A stretch of DNA of 64,000 nucleotides from Aliiruegeria sabulilitoris (GTDB taxonomy: Bacteria; Pseudomonadota; Alphaproteobacteria; Rhodobacterales; Rhodobacteraceae), in assembly GCF_001558155.1 (NCBI RefSeq), contig NZ_LOAS01000014.1, positions 96,884 through 160,883 of the forward strand, given 5' to 3'. Below the pieces are notes generated by a model. The model was given only the letters and a program-made list of their open reading frames with translations. It was not told the origin of the DNA and did not search any database. Numbering within the stretch: the stretch's first letter is position 1; every line of letters begins with the position of its first letter. Below, one piece after another: positions 1 through 10,370 of the stretch. A program made the translations under genes and the position numbers.

Positions 1-579
1 GCGCCGGATTCCGGCCGGATCGAAGTGGGGGGCGAGAGCCTTTCCGCCTTGAACCCGCGCGCGGCGCTTGCGCATGGGATCGGACGAATTCCGGAGGATC
101 GTCACCATGACGGTATCATCGCCGCGTTGAGCGTGGCCGAGAATCTCGTGATCGAACGGCTGGACGACGCGGATGTGCAGCGCGGCGGTTTCCTGCGGCG
201 CGCCTCCATGGCGGAAAATGCCGAGGCTCTGAGCGAGGCCTATGACGTGCGCGGCCCCGGCATCCATGTCCGCTCCGCGCTGCTTTCGGGCGGAAATATC
301 CAGAAAATGATCCTGGCCCGCGTGTTGGAGACCGAGCCGAACGTGATCCTCGCCAACCAGCCGACGCGCGGGCTCGATTTCCGCGCCGCCGCGGAGGTGA
401 GCCGCCGGCTCATCTCGGCGCGCGACCGGGGCGCGGGCGTCATCCTGATTTCCGAGGATCTCGACGAGGTCCTCTCGCTCGCCGACCGCGTGCTGGTGAT
501 GCATGCCGGCGAGCTTGTCGAAACGGACAGCCGGGAGCGTGCCTCCATCGGCCAACTCATGGCAGGGCACGCCGCATGA
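1..579 (+). CDS. ABC transporter ATP-binding protein, C-terminal part (nucleoside/nucleobase type, partial)
   Basis: This is the 3' end of an ABC ATPase; the reading frame is open to base 1, so the start lies outside the window. The visible part is a second nucleotide-binding domain of the duplicated sugar/nucleoside kind (RbsA, YufO/NupO). It carries the signature LSGGNIQK and a Walker B region reading ILANQPTRGLD, where the usual catalytic glutamate is glutamine. In this family the C-terminal domain is often degenerate and the N-terminal one hydrolyses ATP. The stop overlaps the first permease start by four bases (ATGA). With the two permeases and a CodA-type enzyme next door it most likely powers nucleoside or nucleobase uptake. 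The substrate is inferred from family and context. Confidence 0.88.
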   Translation, partial: APDSGRIEVGGESLSALNPRAALAHGIGRIPEDRHHDGIIAALSVAENLVIERLDDADVQRGGFLRRASMAENAEALSEAYDVRGPGIHVRSALLSGGNIQKMILARVLETEPNVILANQPTRGLDFRAAAEVSRRLISARDRGAGVILISEDLDEVLSLADRVLVMHAGELVETDSRERASIGQLMAGHAA

Positions 580-1646
580 TCGAGATCGTTCCAAGAGAGC
601 AACCATCGAGGCGCCTGACGGCGGGCGTACCGCTGCTGGCCGCCATCGGCTCGCTGCTGTTGGCGGCCATTCCGCTCGCCTTTGCCGGCGCGCCGATCAT
701 CGAGGCCTACGGGCAGATGTTCACAGGCGTCTTCGGCTCGCTGTTTTCCTTCACCGAGATGCTGACGCGGGCGACGCCGCTGATCTTCACCGGGCTGGCC
801 GCCGCCGTCGCCTTTCGCGCGAAGCTCTGGAATATCGGCGGCGAGGGGCAGCTCTATCTGGGTGCCATGGCCGCTGTCTGGGTCGGCTCCGGCATGATCG
901 AGGGTCCGCCCATTTTGATGGTGCCGCTGGTGCTGCTGGCGGGTGCCATCGCGGGCGGGCTGGGGATGCTTGGCCCGGCGGTGCTCAAGACACGTTTCGG
1001 CGCCGATGAGGTCGTCACCTCGCTGCTGCTGAACTTCATCATCCTGATCTTCGTGCAGATGATGCTGGAAGGCCCGTTGAAGGACCCGATGAGCCTCGGC
1101 TGGCCGCAATCGGAGCCGATCATCGACGAAGCCGTGCTGCCGCAGCTCATCGCCAAGATGCGCCTGCATGCGGGCTTCCTGCTGGCCATCGGCACCGCCG
1201 TCGTCGCTCATGTGATCATGGCGATGACCGTCTGGGGGTTGCGCATCCGCGCCGTGGGCGAGAATGCCGCCGCGGCGCGCCACGCCGGTATGCCGGTGAA
1301 GCGGATCTTCCTGGCTGTCGCCTTTGCCTCGGGCGCGCTGGCCGGGATTGCAGGTGTCTCGGAGGTCGCGGGGCTGAAGGGATACCTGACCACAGACCTC
1401 TCGCCGGGCTTCGGCTATACCGGCATCGTCGTGGCGATGTTGGCCGGGCTCTCGCCGCTCGGGGTCGTGGCGGCGGCGCTCTTCATCGCCTCCGTCTTCG
1501 TCGGCACCGACTCCATGAGCCGGGCGATGGGAGTCTCTTCCTTCCTCGCGGACCTTACGGTCTCCATGTCGCTCATCTGCGTGCTGCTGGGCGGTTTCTT
1601 CGCCCGTTTCCAGATCCGCCGTGTGCGGACGGAGGGCGCAGCATGA
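576..1646 (+). CDS. ABC transporter permease (YufP/NupP-like)
   Basis: This 356-residue inner-membrane protein belongs to the BPD_transp_2 family of branched-chain amino acid, ribose and nucleoside permeases. It has many hydrophobic segments and the conserved cytoplasmic stretch LWNIGGEGQLYLGA near residues 90-103, typical of the larger YufP-type permease of nucleoside importers. A second family stretch, GLRIRAVGENAAAARHAGM, lies near residues 221-239. It starts in an ATGA overlap with the ATPase and ends in another with the second permease, so the three are probably translationally coupled. The basic membrane protein (BMP) binding protein that normally completes such systems is not in the window and may lie upstream. 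Confidence 0.9.
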   Translation: MIEIVPREQPSRRLTAGVPLLAAIGSLLLAAIPLAFAGAPIIEAYGQMFTGVFGSLFSFTEMLTRATPLIFTGLAAAVAFRAKLWNIGGEGQLYLGAMAAVWVGSGMIEGPPILMVPLVLLAGAIAGGLGMLGPAVLKTRFGADEVVTSLLLNFIILIFVQMMLEGPLKDPMSLGWPQSEPIIDEAVLPQLIAKMRLHAGFLLAIGTAVVAHVIMAMTVWGLRIRAVGENAAAARHAGMPVKRIFLAVAFASGALAGIAGVSEVAGLKGYLTTDLSPGFGYTGIVVAMLAGLSPLGVVAAALFIASVFVGTDSMSRAMGVSSFLADLTVSMSLICVLLGGFFARFQIRRVRTEGAA

Positions 1647-2587
1647 TCGACCTTCTCCAGATTTTCCTCTCCGACAGCTTCTGGGCGGCGTCGCTGCGCA
1701 TCGCCACGCCGCTGATCTTCGGCGTGCTGGGGGCGCTGATGTGCGAGCGTTCCGGGGTTCTGAACCTTGGCATCGAGGGTATCTTCGTCGTCGGCGCGAT
1801 GATGGGCTGGCTCGTGGCCTACCTGACCGGCTCGCTCTGGCTGGGTGTGATCGCGGCGGCTCTCTCGGGTGGGCTGTTCGGCCTGTTTCACGCCATTCTG
1901 ACGGTGCCACTTGGCCTCTCGCAGCATGTCTCGGGCCTCGGGATAACCATGTTCGCCACCGCGCTGATGTCCTTTGCCTACCGGACGATCTTCCCGCAGG
2001 TGGCCACCCCGCCGCGCATCGAGCCGTTCCGCGCGCTCGACATCCCCGTGTTGTCGGACCTGCCGTTTCTGGGCCCGGTGCTGTTCCAGCAGACGGCGCT
2101 CACCTGGCTGGCGCTGGTAATGGTGGCGCTCGTCTGGTGGCTGATGGACCGCACCGCGCTCGGCGTCGCGATCAAGGCGGTGGGCGACAACCCGGACGCG
2201 GTGAACGCGCAAGGCTTGTCGGTGATGCGCCTGCGCATGGGCGCGGTGGTCGCGGGATCGGCGCTGATGGCGCTTGGCGGGGCCTTCCTGACCATGTCCG
2301 CCTTCGATGCGTTCTTCTTCGGCATGGTCAATGGGCGCGGCTGGATCTGTATCGCGCTGGTGATCTTCGCCAGCTGGCAGCCGGGCAAGGCGCTCCTCGG
2401 GGCGCTGCTCTTCGGCATGTTCGACGCGTTGCAGGTACGGTTGCAAACCATGGCCGGCGCTGTCGTGCCGGGGCAGGTCTTCCTGATGGTGCCTTATGTG
2501 CTGTCGATCATCGCGTTGATCATTGCGGCGCGGAAGGCGGATTACCCGCGGGCGCTGTTGAAGCCTTGGTTCAAAGGACAACGTTAA
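1643..2587 (+). CDS. ABC transporter permease (YufQ/NupQ-like)
   Basis: The protein has 314 residues and is the second, smaller BPD_transp_2 permease of the nucleoside-type importer. It contains the diagnostic RSGVLNLGIEGIFVVGAMMG stretch around residues 36-55 and about eight to ten hydrophobic segments. Later, residues near 178-194 read GVAIKAVGDNPDAVNAQ, matching the usual cytoplasmic loop of these permeases. The start overlaps the preceding stop by four bases. Together with the upstream permease it should form the heterodimeric pore. A 205-base gap with strong hairpins separates it from the deaminase gene. Confidence 0.9.
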   Translation: MIDLLQIFLSDSFWAASLRIATPLIFGVLGALMCERSGVLNLGIEGIFVVGAMMGWLVAYLTGSLWLGVIAAALSGGLFGLFHAILTVPLGLSQHVSGLGITMFATALMSFAYRTIFPQVATPPRIEPFRALDIPVLSDLPFLGPVLFQQTALTWLALVMVALVWWLMDRTALGVAIKAVGDNPDAVNAQGLSVMRLRMGAVVAGSALMALGGAFLTMSAFDAFFFGMVNGRGWICIALVIFASWQPGKALLGALLFGMFDALQVRLQTMAGAVVPGQVFLMVPYVLSIIALIIAARKADYPRALLKPWFKGQR

Positions 2588-2614
2588 AGAATGGCGCACC
2601 GTTCAATCCGGTAT

Positions 2615-2660
2615 CGCCCGGCGGCACGCCGGGCGGCGCCCGACCCTCCCTCCGGGAGGG
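2615..2660. other. Two adjacent GC-rich hairpins between permease and codA-like gene
   Basis: Two perfect inverted repeats sit side by side. The first has 9-bp arms (2615-2623 and 2627-2635, loop GCA); the second has 7-bp arms (2644-2650 and 2654-2660, loop TCC). Neither is followed by a T run on either strand. They could attenuate transcription, stabilise the permease mRNA 3' end, or be a dispersed palindromic repeat of the kind seen elsewhere in this window. Confidence 0.5.
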
Positions 2661-2792
2661 CGCATCGTACACGTCCCGCGCCACACCATTGTATTGAGTG
2701 CCCAAACCGGGCCACATCGTTCATAGGCAGAATGCGCCCACCTGGGGTCGGGCGCCGCCCTTCTCGCTCCAGATCATCAGTGGAGGACTGAC

Positions 2793-4061
2793 ATGCTCGA
2801 CCTTCTCGTCAAAAACGCCACCCTGCCCGACGGATCCATCGCGGATATCGCTTGCGCGGGCAGCTTCATCTCTGCCATCGAACCGAACATCACGGCGCAA
2901 GCCGCCGAGACCATCGATGCCACCGGCCGCCTCGTCTCGCCGCCCTTCGTCGATCCGCATTTCCACATGGACGCCACGCTCTCGCTCGGCCGCCCGCGGA
3001 TGAACGTCTCGGGCACCCTGCTCGAAGGCATCGCGCTCTGGGGCGAGCTGAAGGAAATCCAGACCGTGGACGAGATCGTCGCTCGCGCGCTGGACTATTG
3101 CGATATCGCCGTCTCCATGGGGATCGGCGCGATCCGCACCCATGTGGACACCTGCGATGACAAACTCACCGGCGTGCAGGCTCTGCTCGAAGTACGCGAG
3201 AAGGTGAAGGACTATATCGACCTGCAACTCGTGGCCTTCCCCCAGGATGGTGTCCTGCGCGACCCGACGGCGATGACCAACACGATCCGCGCGCTCGACA
3301 TGGGTGTGGATATCGTCGGCGGCATCCCGCATTTCGAACGCACCATGGCCGATGGTGCCGAGTCCGTCCGTCAGCTTTGCGAGATTGCCGCCGAACGTGG
3401 GCTGATGGTGGACATGCATTGTGACGAGAGCGACGACCCGCATTCCCGCCACATCGAAACGCTGGCCTACGAGACGCAACGGCTCGGGCTTCAAGGTCGC
3501 GTTGCCGGTTCGCACCTGACTTCCATGCATTCGATGGACAATTACTACGTCTCCAAGCTCATTGCGCTGATGGCCGAGAGCGAGATGCGCGTCATCCCCA
3601 ACCCGCTGATCAACATCATGCTGCAGGGGCGCCACGACACCTACCCCAAGCGCCGCGGCCAGACCCGTGTGCGCGAGCTGCGCGATGCGGGCATGACGGT
3701 CGGCTTCGGCTCCGATTGCGTGAAGGATCCGTGGTATTCACTGGGCCGCGCCGACATGCTTGACGTGGCGTCGATGGGGCTGCATGTCGGCCAGCTATCC
3801 AGCCGCGAGGACATGCGCTGGTGCTTCGACGCGGTCACGGTGAACTCGGCCGAGATCATGGGGCTGGAGGGCTACGGGCTCGCCAAGGGCAAGAAAGCCC
3901 ATTTCGTCATCCTGCAAGCGCCCGATCCGATTGAAGCGATCCGCCTGCGTGCGACCCGTCTTGCCGTGATCCGCGCCGGCAAGGTCATTTCCGAGACCCC
4001 GGCCGGCACGGCGAAGCTTACGCTGCCCGGGCGGCCGGCAGCGGTCGATCCCGGTCTCTGA
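2793..4061 (+). CDS. codA: Cytosine deaminase-like amidohydrolase
   Basis: This 422-residue metal-dependent amidohydrolase matches E. coli cytosine deaminase (427 residues) closely. The metal and catalytic set is complete: H56 and H58 in DPHFHMD, H209, E212, H241 and D308. Each is offset by exactly five from the E. coli numbering (61, 63, 214, 217, 246, 313), and Q151 matches the base-binding Q156. The residue after the catalytic aspartate is Cys309, whereas E. coli has Asp314, a position known to affect substrate preference. It would deaminate cytosine or a related ring compound (isoguanine-like base, creatinine-like amidine) brought in by the transporter encoded upstream. The family is well supported; the exact substrate is not. 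Confidence 0.85.
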   Translation: MLDLLVKNATLPDGSIADIACAGSFISAIEPNITAQAAETIDATGRLVSPPFVDPHFHMDATLSLGRPRMNVSGTLLEGIALWGELKEIQTVDEIVARALDYCDIAVSMGIGAIRTHVDTCDDKLTGVQALLEVREKVKDYIDLQLVAFPQDGVLRDPTAMTNTIRALDMGVDIVGGIPHFERTMADGAESVRQLCEIAAERGLMVDMHCDESDDPHSRHIETLAYETQRLGLQGRVAGSHLTSMHSMDNYYVSKLIALMAESEMRVIPNPLINIMLQGRHDTYPKRRGQTRVRELRDAGMTVGFGSDCVKDPWYSLGRADMLDVASMGLHVGQLSSREDMRWCFDAVTVNSAEIMGLEGYGLAKGKKAHFVILQAPDPIEAIRLRATRLAVIRAGKVISETPAGTAKLTLPGRPAAVDPGL

Positions 4062-4066
4062 CGAAC

Positions 4067-4900
4067 TTACCCGGCGAACTCCGCCCGCGCTGTCATGGCC
4101 AGCGCGCCATCGGCCCGCCTTGCCCACAGCTCGAACCCGTCGCCATCGCTGCGACCTTCGATCCGGAAGGGCGCCATGCCGGCAATCGGGGCGAGGCCGC
4201 GAAAGGAGAAGCTGTGCGGCATCCGCCCCGTATGGCGCATCGCGAGGTCGATCAGCAGCGTCGCCGTGAGCGGGCCGTGAAAGACCAGCCCGTCATAGCC
4301 TTCGACCTTGCGGGCATAGTCCACGTCGTAGTGGATGCGGTGGCCATTGAAGGTGAGCGCGGAATAGCGAAACAGCATCACCTCGCTCGGCACGACCTCT
4401 TCCGACACATCCGCCCCATCATGTGCCGGGCGCAGAACCGGCGGCGGGGCATCCGGCGACGGGTCTTCCCGATAGACGATGTCATGCTCTTCGGTCAGGG
4501 CGAGGCGGTCACCGTCGAATATCTCGTGCCGGACTGTCACGAAACAGAGCTTTCCGCTCCGCCCGTCCTTCTTGGCGATATCCGTGATCGTGGAAACCTT
4601 GCGCACGGGCTGGCCGAGCCGCAGTGGCAAGTGGAACTCGAACCGCCCGCCGGCCCACATCCGACGCGGTAACGCAACCGGGGGCAAGAAGCCGCCCTTT
4701 TTCGGGTGCGAGTCGCGCCCAAGCTGCGATGTCGGATGCGCTTCGAGGAAGTAGAGCCAATGCCAGAGCGGCGGCAACGGATCGCCGTCAGACAGGTCGG
4801 GTGCACAGTCTAGCGTTGCCTGCATGAAGCGGGCTGGTTGCAGTAGAAGCACGTCATCCCGCGCTTCGCGTCGTCCGATCCAGGACCCGATCTCTGACAT
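4067..4900 (-). CDS. MaoC/HTD2-like acyl-CoA hydratase (mesaconyl-C4-CoA hydratase family)
   Basis: The 277-residue protein has two hot-dog halves. Residues about 1-150 resemble the FAS1-type dehydratase N-domain (LPPLWHWLYFLE, KGGFLPPVALPRRMWAGG). Residues about 165-277 are MaoC-like, with RYSALTFNGHRIHYDVDYA carrying the expected Asn/His region. This layout is that of HTD2, mesaconyl-C4-CoA hydratase and related acyl-CoA hydratases. It lies tail to tail with the codA-like gene, five bases apart, and has no pathway partner nearby, so the substrate is open: mesaconyl-, itaconyl- or 3-hydroxyacyl-CoA are all possible. Confidence 0.75.
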   Translation of the reverse strand: MSEIGSWIGRREARDDVLLLQPARFMQATLDCAPDLSDGDPLPPLWHWLYFLEAHPTSQLGRDSHPKKGGFLPPVALPRRMWAGGRFEFHLPLRLGQPVRKVSTITDIAKKDGRSGKLCFVTVRHEIFDGDRLALTEEHDIVYREDPSPDAPPPVLRPAHDGADVSEEVVPSEVMLFRYSALTFNGHRIHYDVDYARKVEGYDGLVFHGPLTATLLIDLAMRHTGRMPHSFSFRGLAPIAGMAPFRIEGRSDGDGFELWARRADGALAMTARAEFAG

Positions 4901-4962
4901 TGCGCTGGCCTCCCCTTGTCCGGCGACACTGTTTCGCCCTTCCCTCCGCCAGACAAGGCGCG

Positions 4963-4993
4963 AAAAGGGCGCGCCCGTTTTCCGGACGCGCCC
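4963..4993 (-). terminator. Rho-independent terminator after katG
   Basis: Arms at 4967-4977 and 4983-4993 form an 11-bp stem with one G-U wobble in the minus-strand RNA and a 5-base loop. On the minus strand the stem is followed by TTTT (4966-4963). It lies about 25 bases beyond the katG stop. Confidence 0.75.
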
Positions 4994-5017
4994 CTCGGTT
5001 CTTTCACGCGTTACAGA

Positions 5018-7339
<2,322 letters not shown>

Positions 7340-8233
7340 ATGATAAATCTCACTCTGAAACAGCTCCGCTATTTCGAAGCGCTGTCCCGTCACGGTCATT
7401 TCGGGCGTGCCGCAGAGGCCTGTTCCATTTCGCAACCAGCGCTTTCCGTCCAGATCCGTGAAATGGAAGAAACCCTGGGAACAACGCTTTTCGACCGCAG
7501 TACGCGGCGGGTCCGCCTGACCGGGATCGGCGAGGAAGTGGCGCTGAAAACCCGGGAAATCCTCCGTTCGGTGGATGAATTGGGGGATCTTGCGCGGCGC
7601 GCGCATGATGGCCTGATCGGGCGGTTTCGCCTTGGCGTGATCCCGACCATCGCGCCCTACCTGTTGCCGCGCCTCGTGGCGAGCCTGTCACGGAGCCATT
7701 CCGGGCTGGATATTCGCGTGCGCGAAACCCTGACCCAGACCCTGATCGCGGAACTCGCCGAGGGGGCGCTCGACGCGGCTATCGTTGCGCTCCCCGTTTC
7801 GGAACCCACGCTGACCGAGGTTCCGCTCTTCTCGGAGAATTTCGTCCTCGTCCGGCCGCGTGAAGATGCCGACAAGCCCGTTCCCGATTCGGAGGGGATG
7901 CGGGAGATGAAGCTGCTCCTGCTGGAGGAGGGGCACTGTTTCCGGGATCAGGCGCTGGCATTTTGCGCCACATCGACCGCCAAGCCGCGCGAAATGCTCG
8001 ATGCCAGCTCGCTCTCGACACTGGTACAACTGGTGGGGGCCGGGATGGGGGTGACGCTCATTCCCGAGATGGCCGTCGGCGTCGAGACGGGCGCCGCCCC
8101 GGTGAGCGTGGCCGAATTTCCCGCGCCGGGGCCGTCGCGCAGTATCGGCATGATCTGGCGCAAGAGCAGCCCGTTGGATGCGCAACTCCGCCAGATTGCC
8201 GAGGAGGTCCGGCAAGTGGCAGTATCGCGCTAG
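7340..8233 (+). CDS. oxyR: Hydrogen peroxide-responsive regulator OxyR
   Basis: A LysR-type regulator of 297 residues. The N-terminal winged helix includes LKQLRYFEALSRHGHFGRAA and ISQPALSVQIREMEETLG. The effector domain holds GHCFRDQALAFC, which places C200 and C209 nine residues apart, as in the redox pair C199/C208 of E. coli OxyR. This identifies it as OxyR rather than a generic LysR protein. It lies back to back with katG and very likely activates it when the disulfide forms. Confidence 0.95.
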   Translation: MINLTLKQLRYFEALSRHGHFGRAAEACSISQPALSVQIREMEETLGTTLFDRSTRRVRLTGIGEEVALKTREILRSVDELGDLARRAHDGLIGRFRLGVIPTIAPYLLPRLVASLSRSHSGLDIRVRETLTQTLIAELAEGALDAAIVALPVSEPTLTEVPLFSENFVLVRPREDADKPVPDSEGMREMKLLLLEEGHCFRDQALAFCATSTAKPREMLDASSLSTLVQLVGAGMGVTLIPEMAVGVETGAAPVSVAEFPAPGPSRSIGMIWRKSSPLDAQLRQIAEEVRQVAVSR

Positions 8234-8381
8234 CGCCGGTTTTCTGCTTTTATTCGAGAAAGGACATTGACGCCCGGCGGGCGAAAACCCTACTCACGAC
8301 ATGCAATAAAGGGGCGCGCCGGTTGGCCCCAGCGAAGCCGCTTGCGCATTTTCTGCGATTGCACCGAGCATTGGAGGCACC

Positions 8382-9284
8382 ATGCCGCGCAGCAACGCCG
8401 TCTACAAGGACAGCTATAATCGCTGCCTTGAGGCCATCGCCGAGATCGGCACCGGCGGCAACCTGCCGCCCGAAACCGAGATTGCCGAGACATGGGGCAT
8501 CTCCCGCACGACGGTCCGGGCGGTGCTGCAAAGGCTGAGCAAGACCGGGATCATCGATTGGGAGGGCCGACGCAAGGCGATCCTGCGGCTGCCGCGCGGC
8601 AACGATTTCTTTACCAACGAGGAAACCATCACCACGGCGGAGAAGGTCGAAACCGCGTTCATGGAGCTAATCCTTGGCGGCGATCTTGCTCCCGGTACGA
8701 TCCTGCGCGAGAGCGAACTGGCCCGCTCCTTCGGCACCAGCCCGTCGGCGGTACGTGAGTTCCTGATCCGGTTTTCCCGTTTCGGCCTGATCGAGAAGGA
8801 ACCCAACCGGCATTGGGTTCTGCGCGGCTTCACCCGCAGTTTCGCCGAGGAGCTGTTCGATGTGCGCGAGCTTTTCGAGCAGCGCGCCTTTGACCGGATG
8901 CTCGAACGCGGCCCCGAGGACAACACCTGGAAGGCGCTCGTCGCCATGCAGGGCGCGCTCGAACGCATGGGCGCGGATATCGACAAACGCTACATGGATT
9001 TCCCGCGGATGGACGAGGCGTTCCACAAATTGCTGTTCGAACAGCTCGAGAACCGCTTCGTGGAGGATTTCTTCGGCGTCGTCACCATGGTCTTTCACTA
9101 TCACTACCGGTGGCGGAAATCAGGGGAACTGGCGCGCAACCGGCTCGCGACGCGCGAACACCTGGAGATCATCGCAGCGCTACGGGAGGGGGACCGGCAG
9201 AAGGCGCGGGACGCCTTCAGGAGGCATTTGCAGTCGGCCCGAACCTCGCTTCTGGACTCGGTACACTGGGACGAAGAAGGCTGA
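8382..9284 (+). CDS. GntR/FadR-family regulator with two N-terminal winged helices
   Basis: The 300-residue protein has an unusual layout. Residues about 15-65 form one GntR-like winged helix (PPETEIAETWGISRTTVRAVLQ). Residues about 88-150 form a second (GDLAPGTILRESELARSFGT, PSAVREFLIRFSRFGLI). From about 155 an FCD-type helical sensor domain follows, with metal-ligand-like His and Asp residues (MDEAFHKLLFEQLENRF, REHLEIIAALREGD). Most FadR/FCD proteins are about 230 residues with one winged helix. Neighbours are oxyR upstream and map downstream; neither reveals its target. Effector and regulon are unknown. Confidence 0.82.
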   Translation: MPRSNAVYKDSYNRCLEAIAEIGTGGNLPPETEIAETWGISRTTVRAVLQRLSKTGIIDWEGRRKAILRLPRGNDFFTNEETITTAEKVETAFMELILGGDLAPGTILRESELARSFGTSPSAVREFLIRFSRFGLIEKEPNRHWVLRGFTRSFAEELFDVRELFEQRAFDRMLERGPEDNTWKALVAMQGALERMGADIDKRYMDFPRMDEAFHKLLFEQLENRFVEDFFGVVTMVFHYHYRWRKSGELARNRLATREHLEIIAALREGDRQKARDAFRRHLQSARTSLLDSVHWDEEG

Positions 9285-9352
9285 AGCTGGGTCTTCGCGC
9301 CGCTGCGTTTTGCCGTTGCAGCACGATCTGGCCTTTCCGGCGGGATATCCCT

Positions 9353-10201
9353 ATGTTCCGCGGGACTGAAACGATCAAGACAGAGGGCGACGTGGACGAT
9401 ACGCGGGCACGGCTGACCAAGGACGGAATTCGGCTCTACGAGAAGTCGGATTTTCCGGGAATGCATGCGGCAGGCCGGTTGGCTGCCGATATTCTGGACC
9501 GCGTGGCGCCGCTCGTCGTGCCCGGCCAGACGACGGCGGCCATCGACAAGGCGGTCGAGGACATGGTCAACGAGGCCGGGGCGACCTCGGCCACGATCGG
9601 GTACAAGGGGTATCAGCACGCCACCTGCATCAGCGTGAACCATGTCGTTTGCCACGGGATTCCGGGTGATAAGACGCTGCATGACGGCGATATCCTGAAT
9701 ATCGACGTGACGGTCATCGTCGATGGCTGGTTTGGCGATACCAGCCGGATGTACGTGGCCGGCAAGATTTCCCGCAAGGCCGAGCGCCTCGTGCAGGTGA
9801 CGCATGATGCCCTGTTCAAGGGGATCGAGGCGGTGAAGCCGGGCAACACCTTCGGCGATATCGGCTACGCGATCCAATCCTATGTCGAAGGCCAGCGGAT
9901 GAGCGTGGTGCGCGATTTCTGCGGCCACGGGCTGGGCCGCGTATTCCATGCCCCGCCCAACGTGCTCCATTACGGACGCCCCGGCACGGGCCCGACGCTC
10001 GAAGAAGGGATGATCTTCACCATCGAGCCGATGGTCAATCTCGGCCGTCCGGAGACCAAGGTTCTGGCAGATGACTGGACCGCGGTGACGCGGGACAAAT
10101 CCCTCTCGGCGCAGTTCGAGCATTCCATCGGCGTGACGGCGGACGGCTTCGAGATCTTTACCCTGTCGCCGGCGGGCAAGTTCCACCCAACCTGGGAGTA
10201 G
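9353..10201 (+). CDS. map: Type I methionine aminopeptidase
   Basis: This enzyme removes the initiator methionine from nascent proteins. The five metal ligands are visible: two aspartates in LNIDVTVIVDGWFGDTSRM, the histidine of CGHGLGR, and glutamates in FTIEPMVNLG and QFEHSIGV. Translation from ATG 9353 gives 282 residues. An in-frame GTG at 9392 with AGAGGG just upstream is an equally reasonable start and gives a protein nearer the usual 260-270 residues. The open frame upstream of 9353 runs through the GntR gene and is not used. Confidence 0.93.
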   Translation: MFRGTETIKTEGDVDDTRARLTKDGIRLYEKSDFPGMHAAGRLAADILDRVAPLVVPGQTTAAIDKAVEDMVNEAGATSATIGYKGYQHATCISVNHVVCHGIPGDKTLHDGDILNIDVTVIVDGWFGDTSRMYVAGKISRKAERLVQVTHDALFKGIEAVKPGNTFGDIGYAIQSYVEGQRMSVVRDFCGHGLGRVFHAPPNVLHYGRPGTGPTLEEGMIFTIEPMVNLGRPETKVLADDWTAVTRDKSLSAQFEHSIGVTADGFEIFTLSPAGKFHPTWE

Positions 10202-10295
10202 GCGCCCGGATGGGAGCAGGCCGTGCGACAGGCCGAGCAATTAAAAGCCGACCGATCTTGTCGCTCTTGTTGCGCCCGCGTGCCCCGACCACCTG

Positions 10296-10309
10296 CGTTA
10301 ACCTTAACG
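10296..10309. promoter_or_regulatory. Perfect AT-core palindrome CGTTAA-CC-TTAACG
   Basis: The arms are six bases with a two-base centre, in the 169-base gap between convergent map and rsmD. It is short enough to be chance, but the TTAA arms stand out in GC-rich DNA. No gene starts immediately beside it on the plus strand. Confidence 0.25.
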
Positions 10310-10370
10310 TCCGTTCAGGAGAATCGAGTGTGAAGGGCGGACCGGGGAAGAGGTCACGTCCCGGGAACAG

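Noticed and set aside
240-1910. 556-codon open frame on the minus strand
   Set aside because: It lies opposite the transporter genes, is Arg/Gly/His-rich with no family motif, and is a codon-bias shadow of high-GC coding DNA.
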